This document shows, piece by piece, positions 34,960 to 48,122 of a stretch of DNA of 64,000 nt. This stretch comes from Mugil cephalus (lineage: Eukaryota; Chordata; Actinopteri; Mugiliformes; Mugilidae), in NCBI RefSeq assembly GCF_022458985.1, contig NC_061771.1, positions 26,838,001 to 26,902,000 of the forward strand, read 5' to 3'. The notes under the pieces were generated by a model. The model was given only the letters and a program-made list of their open reading frames with translations. It searched no databases and was not told where the DNA came from. A program made the position numbers and the translations under genes. Within the stretch, counting starts at the first letter, position 1, and each line of letters begins with the position of its first letter.

Positions 34960-35709
34960 CGATCGTTGTGATAACAGCTTCTCAGTTTTGGGGAAATCCA
35001 GAAGTTGATGTGCATTTGTTTTATTATAGCAACTATTTAAAGGCAGTGCAGCAGAGTTTTTTTTTTTTGCTCTCATTGGGTCAATCCTCTGATTACGAGG
35101 AACTTGTGAGGAAATGATGCCAACTAAGAGGATATTGACTCACACACTTTTCATGTGTGAACAAATCTCATGGCAAATAAAGAGGAACCTTTAAAGATTC
35201 AAGACGTTTATTGTCATATGCACAGTAGATACAGTGAAATTCTTACTGTGAATTCTCCCCTACCAACAACCCTAAACCAATAAAAGAAATATCAAACCTC
35301 TGTTATATACCTAATTAAAGCAAAGTGCATGTGGAATGTGTTATATTAACCTAATTAAAACCAGAGTTTGTAAAGTTCTGCTATAGATACAGTCAGTGGG
35401 AGCAATGGACACATGAAGCAGAGTGTGAGCTGTTGAGGGTACGAACTGTGAGTCTTGTCGTCCTCGATGTCACGCTCCTGTAGCGTCTCGCCGATGGCAG
35501 GAGTGATAAAAACATTACCCTGCTTCTATTAATGTCTTGTAGTTGACTGTAACAGTTTTTCTTTTCTTGCCTTCTTGTCCTGAACAGGACAGTTGACAAA
35601 CCAAACTGTGAAGTGTTTTACACATGACTGTGTTAACTGTGTTTTGTGCAGACTCAGTCCCCAGCTGTCTCAGGAGGTCCTGCTGGATGAGGTGAGCGAT
35701 ATAAAATAA

Positions 35710-37719
35710 GAATAAAATAAAAAACGACATAAAATAAGACTAATATGTGAGTTCACAGCAACACATGTGCAAAACATGGCAGGAACTGAAAACTAATGCA
35801 GGAAACAACAGAGTCTCTGTAGCCTATTGAAAGGCCACGTATGTAGCATCTCTGAACCCGTCATTACTGTGGTTTACTAGGTTTACTCCTTGTATGTGAG
35901 TTGAAGGAGAATCTAGTTTTCATTTCTTCAGCTGGTACATACAGGGGAAATGAGAAAGAGAAAGTGGTATTAACTGAATCTAAAGATGAATAGCCCACGC
36001 ACTGACTGACACCTCTCCACGGTGTCTGAGATAAAAGTCTCCTCCTCGTTCCTTTTTCACTGGTTCCCAATTTTCACCCAACAAAAAATTGCAAAGAATC
36101 AATATATAGTGTTTTTACTAATGCCATATTATTGAATCTGTGATACAAGCAGAAAATCTGCATTTTGCTGCAGTGTAGTTTGGATGATGGTGGTGGTGAT
36201 GAACCACTTCTGCCTTATGTCTGGGACCCGTATTTGTACCTTTCTTCTTTCCACAACACACTTCCACACATCTGTTATCTATTTATACTCTCGTTCAACC
36301 TCACACATGTTAATAAACTGTCTAAACAATACACAGTTAAACCTCCCAGTCACTGTGAAAGTGTCTTGAGCGCATATTATTAACTTATATTATTGAAACT
36401 GGCATGAAAACGAGACTTGAACGATCATTTATGTGAAGGACAAAGGAGAATTAGGAATTAATTGCTGCTACTTTCACAACATAAACAGGAGGCAGCAAAG
36501 TATTTTCCATTGTTTATTTTTGTTGTATATTAATTGCTGAAGTGTATACTAGTATGGTAATAAAATATATTAATATTAATCTCTGATGTATCCATGACTG
36601 ATTTGTCCTTTTTGGGTTAGCTAATAGGATTCTTATTTAATTAAGAAAATCAAAAACATGTCACAAGTGTTAAGGTTGTTGGTTCATATTTATTGTGTTG
36701 AGTTACACTTAGATGAATTGTAAAACAAGACGATAATATACAAATAGACAAATATCCCACAATTATGTCATTCAGTAGCTTTATTTTTGAGAAACACGGC
36801 ATCTCCATGGCAACGTGTCCACCTGTGAGCTAATTACCGTTGCTAACATTAGCTGCTTTTGGAACATTACAAAAATGAGAAAGAAGCAAAGTAAATGCCA
36901 GATGAAGGAGTGCCATTAGTTCACAGGTTTGAGATCTTTCGCCTCCAGCTAAGCCCCGCCCCTCAAGAAACGTCACACTGTTTACAAACTGTGAGGGGGT
37001 CTATATGACAACAGTCCACTGGTATTTTCTTAAATGTGAACTTTCCTGTTGCCATGTTTTGTACGTACTTTAATAGCTACAGTGTACAGTACAGTTGTCT
37101 TGTAGCCTATACACTGTGTGATGTATGTAGCACTGTAGCAAACAAGGCCTTGTTACACTTGCTGCATCTGGTTAGTCTTTGGACTGAGATATGGAACAGA
37201 GTTTTACCTTTGTGCTTTGAAAAAAACAAAACAAAAATAAAAATCAGTTTCTTTGTGGTATCTGTTACTCACAGTGAGATATTTGTTGCTCAGCATCTGA
37301 CTGTGAGAATAATAAAAAGCCTGAGAGAGTCACACACAGTCATGGAAATGAACAAACCTGTATAAAATGTTCATGGTTTCAGTTCCTGAAACATGTGGTG
37401 GACGTCTGAACTGTACTGAAGTACGTAAAGCAAAGACTCAGACTGCAGGAATTACAATTATTCTATCTGTCTGACTGACTGTCTCTCTGTCTTTCTCTCT
37501 ACGTTCGTTATTGTATTCTGTCTCTTTAAGTTGTCCTTTGCTGTCTTGTAAAGTCTCTAGGTATCTTCTGTTTGGTCATTGAGCCTGAAAGTAAAGAACA
37601 GAATATTTAAACAAGTTAAAGTTAAAGTTTGTCTACAGTCAGAACACGAGGAAACCTTTTTCGTAGCCAATCTATAACCCAGGTTGTTTTGGAAAAGCAG
37701 GATATACTCACTCAGAGCT
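35710..37719. other. Intergenic region between PLA2 fragment 3 and gene E
   Basis: Collinear with 5990-7850 of unit 1, and again without the retroelement (site near 36100) and without the P-like transposon (site near 37000). It includes the unused last exon equivalent of gene E near 37560-37590. No further gene seen. Confidence 0.5.
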
Positions 37720-39229
37720 TCAATTGGACCTAAATTTGACAGCAGCGTAGGGGACCATCTCTTGGTCTTGGGACTGAGGTGGGTTTACGAGGGAGTAGAG
37801 AGGATCTGTGTTGTTCTCTGAGAAGTGGATTCTGCTGTAGAGAAGTTCCTGCTCTGCTGGTTGAGCTGAGGAGTCGTCATCACCACAGTTGATCTGATGA
37901 AACACCAGAGAAATTGAATTAACTGTTTAGTTGAGTTTTTGAAGTAACGCTGAGTGACACACTGAAGTTTTTGCTTTTGAACTAAATGAAAAGGAGCAAA
38001 AATTTTCTTTTCTTTCTACTCTCTGTTGTCACCCACACAGCAACCAGTTGTCTTTAGTGATGTTGACTTTTAACCGATACACAACAAGCTGCACAAATGG
38101 CAGCTGAAGATGAAGAAATGACACCAAACAGAAGCAGTTATGTTACTCGACTGATTTGGTTCAGTAATGTTTAACGTGGAACACACCACTGAGATGTGTA
38201 AAGTTTATTAAAACTAACGTAGCAGCACAATAAACCTGTGACAGCACCTGAAAACAAAAACATACAGAAATGTGTCTTTATGAGATTGTGGTGTTAGCTC
38301 CTGGCCAAGCTTCAAAACCACAACTAAATTACTAAATGAGCAGCAGAGCCATTAACGCAGATATGAGACGTAGTGTTTTACCTAAGATTATACATGAAGC
38401 TGCTGTTATGGTGTTATTCTTACAATATGGACACACCAATCTGAGACATCTGAGAACCATCATCAACAAAGGCCATCGATGATGTTACCTCACGTCTCCT
38501 GAATCACGCTGATCTGTTGATTTATGGTTTATCTATGATCTTTACTTTTGTCTCTTTTGTTTCTCTTCTCATGTTCTGGTTCTAAGCTGAGCAGCCAATC
38601 AGAATGATTTCTTTGATCGTTTTTCCACAGTTGATTCAACCAGTGTTGCAAGATTAAAGTGTTTCACACCCGACTGAGAGGTTTCGTTGGGCAGTTGTTG
38701 GCAGGTGAACAAACTTTCATCTGGTCTGGGATCAGTTTGGTATTTTTTGTAAATACTTTTCAATGCTGATTTTTAACAAATCCATTTAGAGAAAGATGTG
38801 TTGTGTCTTCACATGACCGTCAGTGTCTAAACACTAGAGAAGCTTTATAGGCCTGTAGTTGAATACATGATATTAAATGGCCTCTTTGTAGCCAGATGTG
38901 AGTAGTTGTAGTACATGAAGCTGTGGTTTGTTGCGGTTTGTCTTCTATGTTCCGGCTTCATCGCTTTTTATGGTCGTCTACAACAAAATATTGACCAATA
39001 TTTCAAGCACTTTTGTTGGTTTTTGAATGTTTTTTTCCTTTCTTTTTCTTTCTTTTCTTTTTTTTTGAGCTGGAAACCATTAGTGGTATCTAGCAACACA
39101 CTGATACATGAAAAGGCTGAGGTCAGACTAGTGGCAGTACATACAGACTCTCGGTCGTCCCTACGCTGGGAAACAGTTAAATGTCGGCTTGGTGTATCAT
39201 AGCTTTAATTTTATACCACAATTAAGCCT

Positions 39230-39266
<37 letters not shown>

Positions 39267-42200
39267 TATATTAGGGCCCGGACTTTAACGCGTTAATTAA
39301 GATTAATTAATTTAATCTTAATTAATTAACTACACAAAACTACTACACGCGTTAAAAAAACTAACACATTTTAATCGCACTTATATTTGCACCACGGAAC
39401 ATTTCTCACTGGACAAGTTTCTGACGAAGCGATTATAGGCCTACTGGAGCACAAAAACAGTCGCCGACACTGACCACTGCCTGAGGAGTTTTAATGTAGC
39501 CGAACGCAGCTCAAACCGACCTGGTCCCTCAGCACGGCAACCAAGCCGCAACCGAGGTTCATTAAAAAAAAAGAAAGCGCTCGTTGCGGTGGCGGAGTTT
39601 CCTCTGCTGCAGCTGAACAGTTGACATGTGGTCAGACATAGATACAAACCTGTCACTGTCTCACGGTGCATTTCATTGTCAGAGGACTTCAGCCTCAGAG
39701 CTCTCTGTCTTCAGACTAATGGAGCCTGTGTGATTGGTTACTGAGTTTTATTAATGTTTACATCAAGCTGAGTTCAAAATATGTTTATGCTACTGTGAAT
39801 TGCATCCCTAGTCTGTTGGTCTTGGTTAAGTACCACCTTGGAAAAAAAGTAAACAATGTTTTGTTGCTTAAGCTCATGTATTCACTCATTACTCAATGGT
39901 AGATACCAAAATATTATATATATATTTTTTCAGTATGAATGTTTCTCCACTCATTGCTAAGCTAAGTGGCAACTGAACTGAATTGAAAATATATATATTT
40001 TTCAGCGACGAACTTTCTTTCAGGTTACTTGTAATATTTTTAGCCGTAGACATTTCCCTCGGCCTCCCACCAGATACCACAAAAAGGCTGAGGTCAGACT
40101 AGTGGCAAAACACACAGTCCCTAACAGTCGTCCCGATGCTGGTAAATAGTCAAATGTTGGCTTGGTTTGTCAAGGCTTTAATGTTATACCACAATTAAAC
40201 CTGTTTTATATCTGTTTTATTTATATATATATATGGCAACTGAACTGAATTAAAATTATACAGCTCATTGACACCATTGTAAACGTTACCTACTTTACCC
40301 ACCTACGTTGTTTTGAGTTGTGTGTATTGTCTTACTCTAGTAAAGTAATTATAACCATAGAGCTCTTGGTTGGGAGGGTTAGCATGACATAGCAGATACA
40401 CAGTGGTTGAAGCTACTATTGGATATGTATGTGAGATAATATGCTTATTAAAATAAACTAATTCTGTATCAAAAACACAAAATTTTATGGCAGCTCTCAC
40501 AGGCTGTTATAAAGTCAAAGTACCTTTCATAACATTGGTGAGCAGAATAAATTGGACTAAATACTAAAATGATTGAATTACTGGCCGAATATGGGATCCA
40601 CCTCCAGGACCTGGGACAACATATTAATGTAACATGGAAAGAGCTGCCAGGGCCAAACCAGACAGAAGCTGCTCTTCTGACTATATGATATAACATCATT
40701 AAGACTCAAATGAAGCAGAGTTATTCATTTTGTCTTTACCTGCTCCAAGTTGTCCAAGGTTTCATTCACAGGAGATCGACTGGAAGTTCTTTTTTTTCTA
40801 GAGAGTGAATATTAAAACTTGGTTAGTGTGTGAATTATCTTGTGGGTCGCTAATCTCAGAAAGAGCACTGTGATGTTCACCTAATCCACAAGAAGACGGT
40901 GAGAGGAAGTAAAACAAGGAGAGCTGCAGAAACTCCTGCAGCTGCTGCTGGGTTCAGTTTAGATGTTTGTTTAGTTTGGACAGTGAGAGTCTTTAGAGCT
41001 GAGTTGATGTCTCTGTTGGTTGTGACAGCACAGGAGTAGTTTCCTGCATCCTGACTGCTGACTGGGTCTAGAAGCAGGTGTTTGCTTTGGTCGTGTGTCA
41101 GGTTCAGAGGTCGATTGTTGAAGTACCAAATGTAATTTGTGTTAGCAGGTAGAGGACAGCTGGTCCTGCAGGTCAGTGAGACTCTCTGACCCTCTGTCAC
41201 CACTGGAGAGGGACTTATCTTCACTTTCAGATCTGAAAGACAGACAGATAGGGTAATAAATGTAAAAGAGACATTCCGTATATGAGGACATGTATTGATT
41301 GCTGGTAGGACATGAGTAACAGATTCTAATTACCTGTGACAACCAGAGAAACTCCAGGAGAAGCAAACACTTGTTCATAGTTTGTTTTGATTGTGAAGAT
41401 GTATTCTGCTGAGTGATTCTTCGTCAGGTTGTTTAATGTGAGGATGTAATGGTAGTTCATGTTGTCATGAAACTTCACATTACGTGTCTCTCCAGTCAGC
41501 TGTTGATCTGCCTCTTCAGTATTTCTCTTTACTTTATACCAAAGTTTATACTGTGACCGCTGGTTGTCAGGATGAGAGTATTCACTGGAAATGTTCACAG
41601 AGGATCCTTTCAGAGCACAGATACTTCTACTGATATAATTCACTCTCCAACATTTCTTCTCCTTTACGCCTGAAATATTGATGGAAGACAAGAGACAGAT
41701 TCACTTTAAGTAACTATTAAACTCACTTTGAATAATCTTTAAATCATTATTCATCCCTGGTGCAAGATGTCAACTTCCTAGAAGATAGAAATGTTTGAAA
41801 CCAGGACCTTCTCCAGTGACTAAAAACATTTAAAAAGATACTTAAATCATAAGTTGGTTCATACTCACAGACGTCAGCAGAGCGCAGATCCTCAAGACCT
41901 TTTAGAGCACAAGACAAACTTCCTTTGTAAGTGTTGGTAACTAAAACTTGTTGTTTCTCCTTGTCTCCGACTCTTTGTCTGTTGTTAAACCACATAAATG
42001 AAGTCAGATTGTCAGTATGAAGACAGCTGGTGTTACAGGTCAGTCTGATATGACCTGGTTTGTCTGTAGGAATCCTTTGGACGTGGATTTCTGTTTGAGG
42101 ACAATCAGATATATTATCATTAGTGTTTTGATATGGTTAGATTACAGGACTTTATTTCAGTCATAAAAAATAATTAATTTTAACCAGTGAACGTATGACT

Positions 42201-43320
42201 TGACAGAGATCAGAGGGGTGGTGGTGGGAGGAGTGTAAATGAGGAAACTTCACCTCTGGGATATGTGATGGAGCAGGACTCATCTACTGACGTCTGCTGA
42301 TAAGAACACATTCTCCCTTTAGCGTAGGTCACACTGAAGCAGGTCGGAGTGACTGAATCTGAACAAAACCAAACACGTATCATCAGTGAACTGGTGAACA
42401 CGTGTTTTGAGGAAGTGTCTGAAGAGTAGAAATAGAGTTTGTAACTGTTGTGACTCACCCACTGAGACTTCAGGGGCTCTGAGATCCTCGTAGCCTTTGA
42501 CAGCACAGGAGTATGTGACTGCTTCCTCACTGCTGACCAGCTCTTGGTACCAGGGAGACCAGTCCTCATAGAGAAACTCTCTGTTCTTGTACCAGATGTA
42601 GGCTGCAAGGTTTTCAGTCCGAGGACAACTGGTGCTACACATCAGTGTCACTGTCTGTCCCTCTGTGGCAGGAATCACCTTTACCTGCAGGTCTGAGATG
42701 GTAGTTTATATAAATAACAATAATGCATCACATTACTCTTAAAGTGATCAGTCTGTAATACATTAGTGATAAACACTGTACCTGTAACATGGAGGTAAAT
42801 TATGTTTCGGCTGCAGTTGTCTAGTTTGTTAGTTTCTGTGCAGCAGTAATAGTTTATATCATCTTCTTTTAGATCATTGATTGTCAGAGTGAAGTTACTC
42901 TCTTCTGACACACTGTACTTTCCTTGATTCCCATCTGTAGAGATCTCAGTAGGAACATACATTGAACCACTCATGTAGACAATGTACCATCTCTTGTTTG
43001 CAGTGTGACGTTGACCTGAGCAGGACAGAGTCACTGATGAACCCTTTAAGGCACAGATGCTGGTTGGTTTCCCCTGAACTCCTTTAACAGAAGATTTCCT
43101 CATCAAACATCTGGACACATTTACAACGTTAACATGACTTCAAGACCTCATAACATCAGAGAATCCGCTGCTTTAACTATATAAACGTTTACACTTAAAC
43201 TCCACCAAGAAATATTAAAGTTACATATTTCAAGTAATATAAGGAGAAAAAACAGTCGTTCATACCTGAGATGTTCAGAATCAAAGTCATAATCAAACAT
43301 CCAGCTTCTACCAAGAACAT
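37720..43320 (-). CDS. Gene E: CD22/Siglec-like inhibitory receptor, ITIM tail, shortened C-terminus
   Basis: Exons: signal peptide 43266-43320; D1 42782-43081; D2 42459-42692; half domain D3 42254-42358; D4 41869-42090; D5 41334-41669; D6 plus helix 40881-41232; juxtamembrane 40740-40797; ITIM exon 37720-37893. The frame is open to 611 codons. In the ITIM exon a TGA at 37720-37722 replaces the Ser codon after KFRSN, removing the last dozen residues found in B and F but keeping both ITIMs (LLYSRI and VPYAAV). D4 reads QRVGDKEKQQVLVTNT, differing from B in the patch that varies most between copies. D5 has lost the B-strand Cys, as in all copies. It is probably functional, with the C-terminal trimming of unknown effect. 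Confidence 0.82.
37894..40739. other. Large intron of gene E with transposon remnants
   Basis: No exon seen. Compared with B it has a short deletion near 38340 and, at 39062-39585, a different insertion containing GCGTTAATTAAG (39280-39400, hAT-like ends), a TA repeat (39232-39262), and a partial duplicate (39105-39230) of the segment at 40085-40210. A minus-strand piece at 39889-40080 corresponds to the BED-type hAT remnant of gene F. Confidence 0.45.
39232..39262. repeat. (TA)n microsatellite
   Basis: About 15 TA units at the edge of a hAT-like insertion. Confidence 0.9.
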
Positions 43321-43806
43321 GACTGTTGTCGACTCCAGCGTCTGATCAGGAAGTTGATTCTTCTCATGAACTTATTAAAGCTACAGCTGTTACTGTGAGA
43401 CTTTATCAAATGTCCTAAACATGAATGAATGGAGGTTAAAATCGTCAGCAGTCTTCTTACAGACTGAAGACAGAATGAACTATTGGTTAGAGTGAGTGTG
43501 TCTACAAGCAGCTTCACACCACAACTATCACTTCCTTCTTCATGATGACTTTGAGGAAGAAGAGACCTCTAGTGAACAATCTGTGTAGTGCAGGACTTAT
43601 TACAGTCAGTCTGTCTCTTTCTATATATGAGGGTGTGACTGCAGCTCATTCAGTCTTTTCCTGGTTGTTTGGTTCTGTAGTTGTGTAGCAATTTCCAGTC
43701 AGTTGAAAACATGAGGCACATTTTAAAGAGACACTAGTATTGATTTCACTTGATGTCATTTGTTTCTCACTGTATATTTTATTATCATTCTAATATTATT
43801 CTTCAT
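43321..43806 (-). promoter_or_regulatory. Gene E 5' flank
   Basis: Same flank as in the other copies, with the candidate TATA at 43622-43628. Role inferred. Confidence 0.25.
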
Positions 43807-44106
43807 GGGGCAGCATAGCGGCTCGGTGGTCAACACTGATGCCTCCCAGCGAGAAGGTCTGGGTTCAGGTCCAGTTCTAGGTTTGGTTTGCATGTTCTCC
43901 CTGTGTCTTCATGGGTTTCCTCCCACCTCCAAAGACATGCTCGTTAGGCTAATTGCACCCACTAACAACATCCTGTTGCCAGACATCACAGGACACCCTA
44001 AGAAGACCCATGTCCATTCTCTGATGAGTCACAACTGTTTTAGAGGCTCAAGTTAGACCAACACAATATTAGGAAAGTGGTCATAATGTTATTCCTGATC
44101 GGTGTA
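43807..44106 (+). mobile_element. SINE/Tc1 300-mer, copy 4
   Basis: Full-length copy of the compound unit described at 1507-1806. Confidence 0.65.
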
Positions 44107-44689
44107 CATAGTCCCATCTTTCTCTTTGTCCCTTATCAAGTTGTCTGTTGAGTTTCCTCTGTGTACTTCTGAGTTTTTATGACCCTGCTTACCGTGCAGG
44201 GCTTTTTGTTCCAAATTTAGTACATTTCGATAAAGTTTATTCCCTGCCCTTGTCTCCCCCTTGTGTCCACATCTGAGTACTACCTCTTCATCACAACACA
44301 ACATATGTCTGTGAAGGTTCTCCATATATTTAAGCTGTACCAATTTCCAGCTGGACTAGACCTTCCTGTTAGTGGTTCCTGTAATCCGTCACTAGTTGAA
44401 GGGTGCATGTTTGTGTTAACAAAAAAATCTGGAAAAAAAATAATGGTCAAGCATGGCCTGCTGCATTGTTGGTGTTGAATAACTTAGTCATAAAAACTGC
44501 ATGTTATTAATTGGCTTTATGTTTTGATGTTTGCAAACTAAGGAATTAAGTTTATACCTTTCTATATATATATATTGCTTGGTACTAAACTCAAAATGTT
44601 TTTCTGTAAAAATTAATTTTGTATTTATTTGTTTCTGTTTCACTGTCTGGTAGCAGGTTGTTTACAGTGGTTACTGTGGATGCCACATT
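44107..44689. other. Spacer with deletion of PLA2 exon a
   Basis: Follows the spacer of the other units to about 44478, then jumps to the sequence that lies about 60 bp after PLA2 exon a in units 2 and 3 (GAATAACTTAGTCAT). About 0.5 kb, including exon a, is missing. No gene remains. Confidence 0.65.
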
Positions 44690-44942
44690 TCTTTTTTTGT
44701 TTCATATTTTTATTAAAGTGCATACAAAAGTAGCAAAGGCACTTACATGGTATGTTGGCATCAGCATTACACATGTTTGAATACAGCTTTAGATTTAGGA
44801 TCGTTTTTTTTTTTTTTTTTTTAAACAAACAACGATTACAGAAATAAAACCAAATAAACTATACAGTGTTTGGTACTTTGGTATAGTCTATATAAAATGA
44901 TTACATGACATGACAAATGAAATACAAAATTAACAATATAAA

Positions 44943-44986
<44 letters not shown>
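44943..44986. repeat. (ATA)n microsatellite in LINE 3' region
   Basis: About 14 ATA units; the source of poly-tyrosine and poly-isoleucine open frames. Confidence 0.9.
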
Positions 44987-44988
<2 letters not shown>

Positions 44989-44989
44989 T

Positions 44990-47935
44990 GTATTTGTGCA
45001 AAAAAGTCCATAAACGGTTGCCACTTGTTGTAGAATTTGCTCACAATGCCCCTTCTTGAATATCTAATTTTCTTGACTTTCAAAAAGGACATAGCCTCTT
45101 TAATCCATTGTGTACTGGAGCTGTTGTAGATTTCCAATTCAGAAAGAGGTGGCGCTTAGCAATTACTCAAGTAAAATCTATCACTTCCCATTCTTTAGTA
45201 GAACATAGAAAGAACAAAAAATACCTACCCTATGAAAATCCTCAAAACATTTCAGTCCCTTATCATGCCATAAGGAGAAAGTGGGATCAGTAAACGTGGG
45301 TTTACACACAGGGTTTTTTAACAATGGGGTTAAAACTGTGGGGGCAGTAAATTTAAACTGTTTCCTAAACTGAACCATATCTTGAGTGTGGCGTTAACCA
45401 CCAGTTTGGGGGTAAGACCAGAGAGGTTGGCTGTCACCGGGACGGTCAATAAAGCAGAGAGAGAGAGACTGGGGAGCATGACTGTGCTTCCAACTGGTAC
45501 CAGGGTACATCAGTTGACCTAGACCAGAGTATAATTCTAGTTATGTTCACGGCCCAGTAGTAGAATTGAAAATTTGGCAAAGAGAGACCGCCATAGAACT
45601 TATAATTTTGAAGTACTTTTTGTCTAACTCTAGGTGTTTTGCCATTCCACAAAAAATGACAGATGATCGAATCTACCGTTTTAAAAAAACTTTTTGGCAA
45701 AAATATAGGCAAGCATTGAAAAAGAAATAGAAATTTTGGCAGGACACTCATCTTGACAGTATTTATTCTCCCAATCAAGGAGAGAGGGAGGGAGCCCTAT
45801 CTTTGAAAGTCTGTCTTAATCTCGGCTAAGAGGGGGAAAAAAAGTTTTACAATAAAGAGATTTGAAGGACCTGGCTATGCCAACCCCAAGGCACCTAAAT
45901 CCCGAAGGACTCAATTTGAAAGGAATGTCTGACTGGGAGAGCTGCATCGCTGGTTTATTGACTGGATAACATTCACTCTTGGAAACATTAACTTTATACC
46001 CCGAAAACCGTCCGAATCTATGAAAAAAATAAACAATAGAAGGGCAGGCGCTAACTGGATCTGTGACATATAGTAACAGGTTGTCGGCGTATAATGACAA
46101 TTTCAACTCTGTGTGAGACCTGGCGATGCCATTAAAAGTAAGAGAGGTCCTCAAACTCACAGACAAGGGCTAAATTGCAAGTGCAAACAGGAGAGGGGAT
46201 AGAGGACAGCCCTGTCTGCAACCTCTACTTAGAAAAAAGTAGCTGGAATGGGTGTTATTAGTGGTAATACTGGCACAAGGAAGTGTATAGAGAAGGTGTA
46301 ACCATGATATAAAACTTTCACCAAATCCGAATTTGGCTAAAACTGCAAAAAGATAGTTCCATTCAACACGATCGAACGCCTTCTGTGTCAATCGCAATCA
46401 CTACTTCAGGAGTGGCACTTGTTTCCTTAGAGACAAAGATTCGAGATAAACAGAGTGGAGTAATGGAATAAGTTTGGCCCGAAAAGCTTTGAAAAATTCG
46501 ACCGGAAACCCATCAGGTCTCGGGGCTTTATTATTTTGCATACGTTGTAAGGCTGAGTTTAATTCTTGGATGGTCAGAGCAGAGTCTAATTCACTAACCA
46601 ATTCTGGGTTTATGGAAGGAAACTGAAGTTCGTCTAAAAATCTGTGCATATCAGTTGGATCTGATGAGAATTCAGACTACAGGGACTCATAAAAAGATGA
46701 AAAAACAGAGTTAATAACAAGTGGGTCCTCTTGCAATGCTCCCGATCCGTCTTTAATGCGAGGTATTAAACGCGAGGCAGCTTGACGGCATAATTGGTGA
46801 GCTAGTAACCTACCAGACTTGTCGCCATGTTCGTATTATCTGGAATGAGAATGAAGCAACAGGCGCTCAGCCTCATTAGTTGTGATGACATCTAGCTCAG
46901 TTTGTAAGACCACACGCCTCCTTGAAAGATCAGAAGGGGTGGCTGCGAGTTGCTGGTCTACTGACTCTAAATCAGATGAGAGCTTCTGAATATTTAACAT
47001 CCTTAATTTCCTTGTGTGTGCAGTGAGTATGAAATTATCTGACCTCGCAAATACATTTTTAAGGACTCCCATAGTAGTGCATTGGAGATAGGTTCTGATT
47101 CAGATTGGTTAAGAGCAATATAATCATCTATTGCACTTGCAAGGAATTTATGAAATTTGTCATCCGATAGAAGTGAGGTATTGAATCGCCACTGGGTGGG
47201 ATAGCGAGGCCCGGAGGAAATCTGAACATCTATGGACACCGGTGAGTGATCTGAAACAATGATTGGGTGATACGACACATTTGTCACTTTTGGCATAAGT
47301 TTAGCGTCTACAACGAAATAATCTATTCCAGAGGAGGTCTGATGCACATGCGAATAAAAAGAATATTGCCTACTGCTCGGGTTCCGAAATCTCCAGGGGT
47401 CAACATAGCCATTGCCAGACATGAAACTGCAAAGAGCCTTAGCCATTAGTGATTGGGATGAGCCGGGTTTGGAACGGTCTAGTTGAGGATCAATAGCACA
47501 GTTCATGTCCCCTCCAAAAATCAAAAAACAGTCACTCAGATAGGGCAGTTTTTCAAACAACTTGTTCATAAAACAAGGATTGTCAAAATTTGGTGCGTAA
47601 ACATTGACTAACAGGACAGGCACACGAAATAGAGTACCTAAAACTATCAGATATCTGCCATCACTGTCTGAAATAATATTAGTCAGGGTAAATGAGACGG
47701 ATTTACCGATCAAAATAGCCACCCCTCTGGCCCTTGAGTTGAAACTAGAATGGAATACTTCAGCAACCCAGGGACATTTCAGTCTGACTTGATCTTTGTT
47801 CCTCATTTGGGTTTCCTGCAAGAACACAATGTCAGGTTTCAGCCGCTTCAGATGGGAGAGCACCCTGCATCACTTGACAGCACCTCCTAGACCTTTAATA
47901 TTCCAACTGATGAGTCTTATATTTGGGCCTGAAAC
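44990..47935 (-). pseudogene. LINE ORF2: endonuclease and reverse transcriptase, broken
   Basis: From right to left: an AP-type endonuclease (start ISWNIKGLGG at about 47.93 kb, then FLQET, GGDMN, SDHSPV), the linker, reverse transcriptase blocks (NNKAPRPDGFPVEFFK at about 46.5 kb; [10 protein letters not shown] and [15 protein letters not shown] at 46.17-46.39 kb; LYADNLLLY at about 46.08 kb), and the C-terminal region (MSVLPKFLFLFQ, FLWNGKTPR, WQPF). There are many breaks: an in-frame TGA near 47870 just before VLSHLKRLK, frame changes near 46650-46830, 46400, 46170 and 45800. The catalytic YADD box reads YADN, so the second Asp is lost. The element is inactive. Confidence 0.8.
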
Positions 47936-48122
47936 ATTAACCACGTGGAAAGTGGATGAAAATGAGAGGCAACCAGGTTCCCTATCTCACTCTCCAGGGG
48001 CAAGGGAGAGGGGAAGAAAGGAAGAAAGAAAAAAAGTAAGGCAAAAAAAACAGGGGAAAAAAAACACACACAGAGCTAATTTATCGAACTCACCCCAGAA
48101 CCTCACACTCGAGCTCATTGTT

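Larger units (their letters stand above)
33357..35709 (+). pseudogene. pla2g6-like: PLA2G6-like phospholipase A2, 3'-exon fragment 3 (truncated)
   Basis: Exons a 33357-33485, b 34375-34490, c 34584-34657 are intact with good splice borders. Exon d starts at 35652 but is cut after LLDEVSD: a deletion joins it to DNA that lies about 240 bp further on in unit 1, giving a stop at 35707-35709. The last 32 codons of the family are lost. Otherwise as fragment 1, including the absent GTSTG exon. Confidence 0.78.
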
